Assembly: GCF_030848805.1 (NCBI RefSeq)
Contig: NC_092367.1
Span: forward strand, 10,931,591 to 10,995,590
Reading direction: 5' to 3'
Length of the DNA stretch: 64,000 nt
From: Temnothorax longispinosus
Taxonomy: Eukaryota > Arthropoda > Insecta > Hymenoptera > Formicidae
Shown here: positions 43,851 through 52,410 of the stretch, piece by piece
How the letters are laid out: the number at the start of each line of letters is the position of its first letter
Numbering within the stretch: the stretch's first letter is position 1
Translations under genes and position numbers: made by a program
Notes under the pieces: model-generated
Seen by the model: only the letters and a program-made list of their open reading frames with translations
Told to the model about the DNA's origin: nothing
The model's database searches: none

Positions 43851-43947
43851 GTACGAATAGCTATTTTTCTCAAGACATTATTTTTTGAAACTTTTATATT
43901 ATGTAGAATATTATTTATGCTATTAAAAAGTAAAACGGCGTTCCATA

Positions 43948-44772
43948 CGTCAAGTTGTGCCGAATGTAGAAGGTTCGCCAGTACTTTCTACAGTACTTGC
44001 CACATTTTTAAAACTGGGGAATTAGGTGTGAAACGAAAAAGAAAATGCGATTAAAATATGAGAATAAAACAGGATAGCATGAAGTAAAAATTCATACAGT
44101 TCACGTGCCCTTCACATATAATTTGTGTGCAAATGCAGATAAAAAGTGAACAGAAAATGTTAAAAAAAATAGAGGAAGATAAATAACAACAAAACCATAA
44201 TCGGCAATATTAATAATTCTTAAACCAGAGGGTGTATTTAATATAGGAAAATGCTGAGATGTCTCACGCAGGAAAAAGAAAATCATGCAAAAAGGAAAAT
44301 TGTGCTTTGCCACAGCAATGCTCACTAAGGATATTATAGCAGCGATAACTTCTCCCATGACTGAAAAAACTTTTTTTCGAAGAACTGCAGTATCGAAAGC
44401 ATGCACATTAGTTTAGGAAGATAAATATCAAGCCGAGTGGTGGCAATAACAATAACCAATGAAGATTAACTGCATGGAACAGTGGCGTTGGCGAACCCTA
44501 CAATGATGAACCATCGAGAATCGCAATAGCGGACTGGAAATAAATGCTGAAACAAAAATCTGTTATTTACTTGACACAGCAAATTGGTTGTTCCTATAAA
44601 ATAAGTATCTTATTAAATATAATACTCAATGATCATTCGTTCCTTTTCTCAGCGATGCTCGAATAACCTAAAAATATTGATAATAATTAGTGTCAACTAT
44701 GGAATCAATAATTTTATGACTACGTTTTTTACAATTTTTTATGTATGGAAATACTGAGCTATTAACGGTGTC
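43948..44772 (-). pseudogene. Continuation of interrupted Mutator-like exon, then intron
   Basis: The first 40 or so bases restore the reading frame of the exon at 31733-31847 across the insertion, giving L-A-N-L-L-H-S-A-Q-L-D before the D-V-E-W exon. A possible acceptor TACTGTAG lies at about 43987. The remaining 780 bases look like intron; an ORF at 44101-44406 on the minus strand is hydrophobic and not recognised. Confidence 0.45.
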
Positions 44773-45802
44773 ACGACTAAATATCCCGGACATAATATCC
44801 CGCGACAAAATATCCCGGTTTTATTATCCCTGCGATAAAACATCCCGCGACAATATATCCCATGACAAAATATCCCCTGGCAAAATATCCCATGGCAAAA
44901 TATCCCCTGGCAAAATATCTCCTAACAAAATATCCCAAGGATGCAGAAATAACGGTTACATACATAGATACACATTAATCATTAAAGTACAAATATAAAT
45001 ACACAAATAACGCAACAAAGTAACACATGATTTGTTCTCATGAACTGATGTGCGTGGATTGTATTGTGCGCGCCGTACCTGAGGTAGAGCGCCGAACGCC
45101 TCGATATCCCTATCCCGACATTCGGTTATAAACAATAATAACGAACGTGTACTGGTGAATATATGTCTGGATGTTACTTGCGATACGGTTGTCAGTCAGT
45201 TACATCTGTTAGGATTGTGCGGTCAGGTGTGCGATGTCTTTAAAATTTGTAAGTAGTCAGAAGGGGAAGCGACAATTAGTGCTTCATGGTTTTATTTATG
45301 GTATGCATCGTGAAAATACTGATGCTTGGGATGCGTGGAAAGTTCACGCATGTACTTTGAACGCACACTATGTGTCTAGTTAAATAATAGAGGAGCCCCC
45401 CGCAGGGGGGCAGAACCTACTGCTTCCACGCATACACTTTCCACGCGAAACGAGGTGCCACATGGGTTTACAACTTTCCACGTGTGGAAAGCCCACGCAT
45501 GTACTTTGAAGGCACACTATGTGTCTAGTTTAATAATAGTGAAGCCCTCCGCAGGGGGCGGAACCCACTGCCTCCACGCATACACTTTTCACGCGTGGAA
45601 AGTTTTAAACCCATGTGGCACCTCGTTTCGCGTGAATTGGGATATTTTGTCATGAAATATTTTGCCATGGGATATTTTGTTATGGGATATTTTGCCAGGG
45701 GATATTTTGTCATGGGATATATTGTCGCGGGATGTTTTGTCGCAGGGATAATAAAACCGGGATATTTTGTCGCGGGATATTATGTACGAGATATTTAGTC
45801 GT
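44773..45802. mobile_element. Foldback element with TATCCC repeats
   Basis: The ends ACGACTAAATATC and GATATTTAGTCGT are inverted. Each arm is about 160 bases of degenerate CAAAATATCCC(C/A)TGG repeats. The core contains a duplicated block (CCACGCATGTACTTTGAA, CACACTATGTGTCTAGTT, CCGCAGGGGG, CCACGCATACACTTT) at about 45335-45450 and 45485-45600. No target duplication and no transposase are visible. It lies in an intron of the Mutator-like gene. Confidence 0.65.
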
Positions 45803-45924
45803 ATAACCGCTATTAACTATTTTTCGTTAACTGTTACTTCGTAAATTTTCATCTTTTACAAGAAGTTGGAAATACATATATATTGGAGATATATAGACAA
45901 TCAACACTATATATATGATCTTAC

Positions 45925-46114
45925 CCTTCAGCTGCTTCAGTTAAATTCTTTTCCAATCGTAATGCGTCACGACAGCTCTCTTTGGCGATTTCTTCGATCT
46001 TTGTTCCAACAAATCGTTCATACCTCTTAGTCAACGTGTTATGCACACTTGGAATATTTAATTCTGATAGAATGGTATTTAGATGAGTCACACCAATTCC
46101 ACAATCGAGTATAG
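45925..46114 (-). pseudogene. Mutator-like gene, exon upstream of the catalytic domain
   Basis: The exon is bordered by an acceptor TTTTGTCTAG and a donor GGTAAGATC. It reads G-I-G-V-T-H-L-N-T-I-L, L-N-I-P-S-V, R-Y-E-R-F-V-G, E-I-A-K-E-S-C and A-L-R-L-E-K, the conserved helical segment before the D-x-x-W motif in Mutator-like (PF20700-type) proteins. This exon is open, unlike those downstream. It shows that the gene continues on the far side of the 12.1-kb insertion. Confidence 0.72.
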
Positions 46115-46139
46115 CTAGACAAAAGTATTATATAAGTTG

Positions 46140-46480
46140 AAGACCTAATAATGCACCGACCGCCTCTCCATAGATTGTAGGTAATGTACTTTTACCAACA
46201 GCACTTTTTACATTTACAACATATTGTCTGGAGCATGTATTGGTTCGGTAATGCCATTTCGAAGTGTGCACGGTATGTAGCAGTAAGCACACGTGGCATT
46301 TGATTGTAAAGATACTCGCAAGACCAATTTTATCGAAATGACAGTGTCACGTTGCAGTCTCGGCACCACATTTCTTCGGCCAATTTTGCCACATCAACGA
46401 TACGACGGCTTTTGGGGATACAATTTGAGAGATCTTCGTTTTGCACTTTTCGTCGCTTACATGCTATACTCAAATTTTTT
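46140..46480 (-). pseudogene. Mutator-like gene, N-terminal zinc segment (decayed)
   Basis: Read across one frameshift near 46340 the segment gives S-R-R-I-V-D-V-A-K-L-A-E, M-W-C-R-D-C, then K-I-G-L-A-S-I-F-T-I-K-C-H-V-C and V-V-N-V-K-S-A-V-G. This is the N-terminal C-x2-C ... C-x2-C region usual for this family. The splice donor to the next exon is not clear. Confidence 0.6.
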
Positions 46481-46837
46481 TTCCACTTTATTTTTCGTTT
46501 CGTAAAAAACTGACCGTTTTTATCGCGGACACGAATAGCGCGTCATATTTTTGCGCGTAACACGTAGTATACAACACGTCAACATGTGGTTAGCAGTCTT
46601 ACCAATCTCAAAATATTGCAACGTTGCCACGTTTTGGTCGTAATTTCGATGCGATAAAAATTATAGTTATTTATACAATTAATGACCCAAAACTTACAGA
46701 AAATTATTTCTTATCATTATTATGATAGTTGAGAAACTTAGGACTATATTGCATCCAATTTTTTAGATTTTGACGTAGAACTACGTCTTTTTCCGCGGTA
46801 GGAGGGGTATCTACGGATGCAACGATGCAACGCGACG

Positions 46838-47252
46838 ATGCAACGAAAACATGTCACACTTTGAACGTTTATATCTTCGAAACTAATAATCGTAGAATAA
46901 TAAATGACATCTTATTTTAAAGCTTAAGAAGTCTCATTTATGATAAAACAAGACTGAACTTTTTATTTGTTACCGTTTCGATATAGTAGCGTTAGAAAGC
47001 ATAGCTAAATTTCTTGTAGATGCAACGAAAACATGTCACACTTTGAACGTTTAGATCTTCGAAACTAATAATCGTAAAGTAATAATTGACATCTCATTTT
47101 AAAGCTTCAGAAGTCCCATTTATGATCAAACAAGAATGAACTCTCTATTTGTTACCGTTTCGATATAGTAGCGTTAGAAAATTTAGCTAAATTTCTTGTA
47201 GATGCAACGAAAACATGTCACACTTCGAAACTAATAATATAGAATTATATAG
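46838..47252. repeat. 181-bp tandem repeat, about 2.3 units
   Basis: Units start GATGCAACGAAAACATGTC at 46838, 47019 and 47201. The third unit is cut by the solo LTR insertion at 47253. No coding potential. The 350 bases before it show no gene. Confidence 0.85.
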
Positions 47253-48368
47253 TGTTCGGGAAGCCAAACCTTCGTCTCGCGCGCCTGGCGAATGCGCACC
47301 CGGCCACCACGCGCTTATCAGGTGCCGCGATCGGCCGCGGCGCGTCGCCGGCTCGCACGCACTTACTCATACTTAAAGTACGGTCATGCGGCAATTTAAG
47401 GCGAGCCGCACAAGGACCGTTATTCGAATCCTTCCGCTATACTCCACGAATTCGTGTCGAGGAAGCGTTGAGTGAGTCGAGATATTAATATAACACAAGC
47501 GTCGAGTGAGATATCCTCTCTTCTGCTTAATCGCAATCAAGCGTCAAGCGACATCTCCTCCGCTTTATTGCAACCATCACGGATCACGGTGGAGACCGCT
47601 GCTCTCTCCAAACCGGAAGCCCCTTCCGGGCCCGGCCGTGTAGAAGTGGAGGCACCGAGCGGCTCCACCCCAGCAGCCACCAAGAGAAGGAGGTGTAGGA
47701 CAAGGCTGAGGAGCCGACGCAGGAGGAAGCCCCTCCTCAACCAGCCAGCGCCGCAGGAGTGGCGCGAGAAGAGGCCCGAGCCCCTCAAGCGACCAGTGCA
47801 TGGCCCGCCAGCAACGCAGGAGCGTAGCAAGAAGAGGCCGGAGCCCTCCACGGGCCACACGCTGCATCCGTGGAAGCTCATACCGCTAGAACTCCCGGAG
47901 GTGCGTCTCACCAGGCCCGCCGGATTATTGCTGGCCAAACGAGATTGTCGCATTTCTCGATCACCGGCCCTCCAGTTAATCCGAGTAAAGCAAACCCGGA
48001 CTACAGCTTGTCAGACAGTGTGCAAACGGGCCTTCCTGGCCCCTGAGTCGCCAGTTGATCCACCGGACCAGCCAACGGACCAGCTCCCCGTTATCACCCC
48101 GGGTTCAAAACTTGACTTGAACAACAATGAGGCATCCACCAAGCCCCATAAAAATAAAGCAACACAAACTGACTTTCTAAAAAATACCTTCAGTATTTAT
48201 ATTTTTTTATTAGGCGCCTTCAAGGCGCCGCCTAAGATAATACAACCACAATGTACATAGCGTAAATTAAAGAATTTATTATTTTGCTTATTGTGTTGTT
48301 ACCAAATCCTGTCTCGATAACTTAACGCCACCGCCCTGATCCCTATTGCGACTCCACTGTATCGAACA
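47253..48368 (+). mobile_element. Solo LTR of a gypsy-like element
   Basis: The 1116-base segment begins TGTTCGGGAAGCC and ends TGTATCGAACA, and TATAG flanks both sides (47248-47252, 48369-48373). This is a perfect 5-bp duplication. AATAAA occurs near 48158. A lone LTR arises by recombination between the two LTRs of a full element. The strand is set by the ORF it carries and the poly(A) signal. It is not similar in nucleotide sequence to the LTRs at 4620 and 10136. Confidence 0.88.
47472..48260 (+). CDS. ATG-less ORF inside the solo LTR
   Basis: The 262-codon frame contains no methionine codon; its nominal start is GTG. The N-terminal half is basic (R-R-R-C-R-T-R, R-S-R-R-R-R-K) and the middle has repeated E-K-R-P-E-P units. 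At about residue 133 the block W-K-L-I-P-L-E-L-P ... L-T-R-P ... L-L aligns with the LTR ORF at 10248-10829. Ten of the 16 identical residues use different synonymous codons, which argues for selection on protein. Near the end K-A-T-Q-T-D fits the LC8 consensus (K-x-T-Q-T). The function is unknown. Absence of an ATG suggests non-AUG start or splicing. The solo LTR makes this copy a remnant. Confidence 0.45.
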   Translation: MSRDINITQASSEISSLLLNRNQASSDISSALLQPSRITVETAALSKPEAPSGPGRVEVEAPSGSTPAATKRRRCRTRLRSRRRRKPLLNQPAPQEWREKRPEPLKRPVHGPPATQERSKKRPEPSTGHTLHPWKLIPLELPEVRLTRPAGLLLAKRDCRISRSPALQLIRVKQTRTTACQTVCKRAFLAPESPVDPPDQPTDQLPVITPGSKLDLNNNEASTKPHKNKATQTDFLKNTFSIYIFLLGAFKAPPKIIQPQCT

Positions 48369-48373
48369 TATAG

Positions 48374-49300
48374 AAAGTAGGGGTAAAATTTACCGGGGAT
48401 TGCCATGATGTATATAATTTTTCATTTCCGATTTTTTGAAAACCGGTACCGAAATTTGTCTAATTTTTGAGAAATAATATGTAATATTATTAATGTAATA
48501 TAATTTTTCGGGAAATATTTCTCGAAATATTACCAAAAGTATATGAAATAGGGGTAGAATTTTCTGGGAAGTGCCATGATGTGTATAATTTTTTGTTACC
48601 GATTTTCTGGAAACCGATTTTTTTAATTTTTTGGGAAATAATTTTATTTTGTAGGAAAATATTTATCGATTTAATATAAGATACCGATACCGATTTTTTT
48701 AAAACCGGTTGCGTAGTTTTCGATGCCAATGTGTTTCTTATGTTCTAAAACGTCAAAATATCGCATTAAAAAAAAAATGCAAAATTGCTAATAATAAAGA
48801 GGTTACCGATTTCTGTTTTTTTTTTTTGGTATATTTTTAAAAATAATAATCGTAGAGTAATAAATAAGTTGTCATTTGATAGTTTATATAGTCTTATTTT
48901 CTCTCTAAAGTCTATAAAGTCTCCAAAAGGGGTTACCGATTTTTTTCTTGCAACGTTTTCCGCGAACTACTCATTTGTTAATAAGCCGAATTTTAAAGAA
49001 TTATATATAAAACAGGGGTAGAATTTTCCGGGAATGGCGGTGGTGGGGTTAGTTTTTCGATACCGATTTTTTTTAAACCGGTTGTGTAGTTTTTGATGCT
49101 CCTATTTTATATATAATTTTATAGGTTAATCAGTTTTTGAGTTATAGAAATTTTGGTAAGTTTGGCTGTTTTTTTAAACAGAAATCGGTAACCCCTTTAT
49201 TATTAGCAATTTTCCACTTTTTTTTTATTCCGATATTTCGACGTTTTAGAACATAAGAAACACATTGGCATCAAAAACTAAAAAAATAAACGGACACAGT
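48374..49300. repeat. Inverted and direct repeats with AAACCGGT
   Basis: The block TTCTTATGTTCTAAAACGTC and AGAGGTTACCGATTTCTG (48735-48815) recurs inverted at 49175-49275. CGATTTTTTTAAAACCGGTTG occurs directly at 48695 and 49065. It is a degenerate foldback repeat without a gene. Confidence 0.5.
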
Positions 49301-49529
49301 AACAACTGTGCCGCAAACACGTAAAACTACGTCAACTGTCACTATTTCATGTTAAAGTATTCAGCAAAGGAAAGTAGACGTAGGGCTACGTTAACTGTCT
49401 TTCGTTTTTAATTAATTACCTCTATCTGGGATTAGTTACATGGTGTTATTATACATTTTTGGAAACTAGAAGTTGCACGGAACAAGGTGATACCAATTAT
49501 ACTTTTTTTTTTTTTTTTTTTTTTTTTAG

Positions 49530-49678
49530 ACTATTTTGACTTACTGCAACGCTGTAGCTACCTTAAGAGGATCCTGCAGCCGTATGATTTACCGACATTA
49601 TCGTTTTTAGATCTTTTAATTGGGTTTATAGAATTGCAAAAATCTTTTACAAAATTAAAATCCGCACAAAAATCTAAG
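49530..49678 (+). CDS. Possible exon of an unrecognised host gene
   Basis: A 149-base segment follows a long T-tract with AG and ends in AAG-GTAAC, so both splice signals are good. The open frame reads Y-F-D-L-L-Q-R-C ... L-K-R-I-L-Q-P-Y-D-L ... D-L-L-I-G-F-I-E-L-Q, an amphipathic helical sequence I do not recognise. The T-tract could instead be the oligo-T of an inverted retroposon, so the exon call is weak. Confidence 0.3.
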
Positions 49679-49739
49679 GTAACAATTAACGCGATTTTAT
49701 ATCAAAAACACCAAAAAATTAAAATATTACTTATTTAGA

Positions 49740-50617
49740 CACATACAACTGTCACCTGACGACAATATTTGCTTAAAAAAAAATTCTGCAGTCTATACAT
49801 ACATAATGTTTATCATCCTTCCTTGGGAAAACATGTAGGAATAATATCGTGCAAGTAGAAGTAAGATTCAATGCGTACAAAAAAAGATCCATCGAAAGTT
49901 TATTTTAGTAATGCAAATACGGATGAAGAATGACAAGAAGAGCAGCAACAGTAGTTGCCGGATCTTGCGAGAGATAGCGAGCAATCGAACAAGGACAGAT
50001 GTCATTTCGTTAGACAGACAGATATAGGGAAAACAAAATTAAGAAGGTTGACATTATCGACATCGAGGAAGTTCGCTTGTCACTGCAGGATCCCCTTTTA
50101 AGATTGAGAATCATAGGAAAACTTTATAATTTAATGTTTTCTTACGATTATACTTAAGATTTATTGAAATTATTTTAAAGCTACTTTTCCATTCTTTTAA
50201 ACCTGAATGCTATTTTAAATTCAGTTTTTAAAATCTTTAGTTTTCGAAGATTATTTCAAAGTCAATTTTAAAATATTTTAAAATTTCTTCACACTTTATA
50301 TTACCTAAAAATTTCTTAAGTAAATTTTTATATTTTAAAGATTACTTTTTTTTTTAAAAACCTTAATTTTATTTAAAGTAAATTTTTCCAAGGTTAGCAA
50401 ATTTATAGCAAAATTACAAGATATTGATTAATTATAATATTAATTAATATTACTTACAATTATTTTTATATTTATACACAAAGTTCTTTATCGTTTATAA
50501 ATAAATATTTTAGTTATTAATTAATATTTAGCTTAATAATTAATTTAGCTTAATAATTATACATTTTTTGATGCGCAAACATTGAGCTATTACTTTTTTG
50601 ATCATTTTATTTTATAG
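49740..50617. other. Intron-like AT-rich region
   Basis: I see no gene. The second half is strongly AT-rich with degenerate TAATTAATATT repeats and ends in an acceptor (TTTTATTTTATAG) for the leucine-rich-repeat exon. Confidence 0.4.
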
Positions 50618-50791
50618 GTTCTCTTTCACGAGATGCTTTTAATACTCTCGGTGAGTCGTTGATGCGATTGGATCTCAGCGATAATGAATTGTCTCACATG
50701 GAAGATAGTGCTTTTTCCGACGTTCAACACTTGCTGTTTTTGAATATATCTCATAATTCCCTTAGCCGCTTCAACAGTGACGTCTTCAAAG
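50618..50791 (+). CDS. Leucine-rich repeat exon, chaoptin-like
   Basis: The exon of 174 bases has an acceptor AG at 50616-50617 and a GC-type donor (AAAG|GCAAGA). It is in phase 1 on both sides, like many LRR exons. It encodes A-F-N-T-L, L-M-R-L-D-L-S-D-N-E-L-S, A-F-S-D-V, L-L-F-L-N-I-S-H-N-S-L and V-F-K, that is, two and a half 24-residue LRRs of the extracellular type. The spacing and the A-F ... N-x-L pattern resemble chaoptin, the GPI-linked photoreceptor adhesion protein, but other LRR receptors fit as well. It is the best candidate for a functional host gene here. The neighbouring exons are outside view or separated by inserted elements; the gypsy element at 50976 lies in its downstream intron. 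Confidence 0.65.
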
Positions 50792-50975
50792 GCAAGATTA
50801 TTTTATTTTTATTCCATGGTTTTAAATTATTTGCAAATTTTTTTCCTATATACTAAACATTTCTTATTAAAAAGTTAATATTTATTTTGCTAACATTCTC
50901 TTGAATCTTCATTATTTTATAATTTGAATAAACTTTAGCAAAAATTAAAATATCAAAGGTGCCTAAATAGGAGAT

Positions 50976-51175
50976 TGTTATAAGTGTAGTTTTAAATGAA
51001 CACTTAATATTGTTATAAGTCTTTTATTAAAGTATCCGTAGTCTATACTATTACAATGCGACTCTCGTAGGACCACACGACAGGACTATTCGAGTGTTCC
51101 TAAAACTCTCCCTCTGCGCCACCTGGGGGCTTCCGCTGTCCCTACACCAATCTAAGACTATGCACAACTATGACA
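50976..51175 (-). repeat. 3' LTR of mag-like element
   Basis: It runs TGTTATAAGTG to CTATGACA on the plus strand and matches 57317-57522 with scattered differences and a 6-base indel. Confidence 0.9.
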
Positions 51176-51188
51176 TCTCCCCTTTTTT
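51176..51188 (-). promoter_or_regulatory. Polypurine tract
   Basis: On the minus strand AAAAAAGGGGAGA abuts the LTR start. It separates the microsatellite from the LTR. Confidence 0.65.
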
Positions 51189-51189
51189 A

Positions 51190-52410
51190 CTTTTTTTATT
51201 TTTATTTTTATTTTTATTTTTATTTTTATTTTTATTTTTATTTTTATTTTTATTTCTATTTCTATTTCTATTTCTATTTCTATTTCTATTTCTATTTCTA
51301 TTTCTATTTCTATTTCTATTTCTATTTCTATTTCTATTTCTATTTCTATTTCTATTTCTATTTCTATTTCTATTTCTATTTCTATTTCTATTTCTATTTC
51401 TATTTCTATTTCTATTTCTATTTCTATTTCTATTTCTATTTCTATTTCTATTTCTATTTCTATTTCTATTTCTATTTCTATTTCTATTTCTATTTCTATT
51501 TCTATTTCTATTTCTATTTCTATTTCTATTTCTATTTCTATTTCTATTTCTATTTCTATTTCTATTTTTTTCTATTTCTATTTCTATTTCTATTTCTATT
51601 CTATTTCTATTTCTATTTCTATTTCTATTTCTATTTCTATTTCTATTTCTATTTCTATTTCTATTTCTATTTCTATTTCTATTTCTATTTCTATTTCTAT
51701 TCTATTTCTATTTCTATTTCTATTTCTTTCTCTATTTCTATTTCTATTTCTATTTCTATTTCTATTTCTATTTCTATTTCTATTTCTATTTCTATTTCTA
51801 TTTCTATTTCTATTTCTATTTCTATTTCTTATTCTATTTCTATTTCTATATTTCTATTTTCTATTTCTATTCTATTTCTATTTCTATTTCTATTTCTATT
51901 TCTATTTCTATTTCTATTTCTATTTCTATTTCTATTTCTATTTCTATTTCTTTCTATTTCTATTTCTATTTCTATTTCTATTTCTATTTCTATTCTATTT
52001 CTATTTCTATTTCTATTTCTATTTCTATTTCTATTTCTATTCTATTTCTATTTCTATTTCTATTTCTATTCTATTTCTATTTCTATTTCTATTTCTATTT
52101 CTATTTTCTATTTCTATTTCTATTTCTATTTCTATTTTCTATTTCTATTTCTATTTCTATTTCTATTTCTATTTCTATTTTCTATTCTATTTCTATTTCT
52201 ATTTCTATTTTTCTATTTCTATTTCTATTTCTATTTCTATTTCTATTTCTATTTCTATTTCTATTTCTATTTCTATTTCTATTTCTATTTCTATTTCTAT
52301 TTCTATTTCTATTTCTATTTCTATTTCTATTTCTATTTCTATTTCTATTTCTATTTCTATTTCTATTTCTATTTTTTTTTATTTTTATTTTTATTTTTAT
52401 TTTTATTTTT
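51190..52410. repeat. TTTCTA hexanucleotide microsatellite, about 1.2 kb
   Basis: Roughly 200 units of TTTCTA, with TTTTTA units at both edges and occasional one-base slips. The ORFs of 453 and 414 codons across it are artefacts of the repeat. It lies between the end of pol and the polypurine tract of the gypsy element, on the minus strand as TAGAAA. Confidence 0.97.

Larger units (their letters stand above)
31848..43947 (-). mobile_element. 12.1-kb DNA transposon with giant arrayed inverted arms
   Basis: The termini TATGGCACGCCGTTTTAC and GTAAAACGGCGTTCCATA are inverted, and CGTCAA flanks both sides (31842-31847 and 43948-43953). Left arm 31848-36318 and right arm 40925-43947 are reverse complements, apart from a MITE in the left arm and different satellite lengths. 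From tip to centre each arm has a palindromic ATGTCGAGACAT satellite, a 90-bp tandem array with an internal flip, and a unique inner segment. Between the arms is essentially one gene, the 1500-codon ORF at 36283-40785. The near identity of the arms and the intact ORF indicate recent activity. The insertion broke an exon of a Mutator-like gene. My best guess is the Academ superfamily, although I recall 3-4 bp duplications for it. Confidence 0.85.
40925..43947 (-). repeat. Right inverted arm of the 12.1-kb element
   Basis: It is the reverse complement of the left arm without the 991-bp MITE. The first 30 bases (from TCCATCAAGAACAGCGAAGC) mirror the 3' end of the transposase coding sequence, so the C-terminal codons are present twice in the element, once in each direction. 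Confidence 0.88.

Noticed and set aside
44101..44406. Hydrophobic minus-strand ORF of 101 codons
   Set aside because: Lies in the presumed intron between Mutator-like exons; no family similarity or splice logic supports it.
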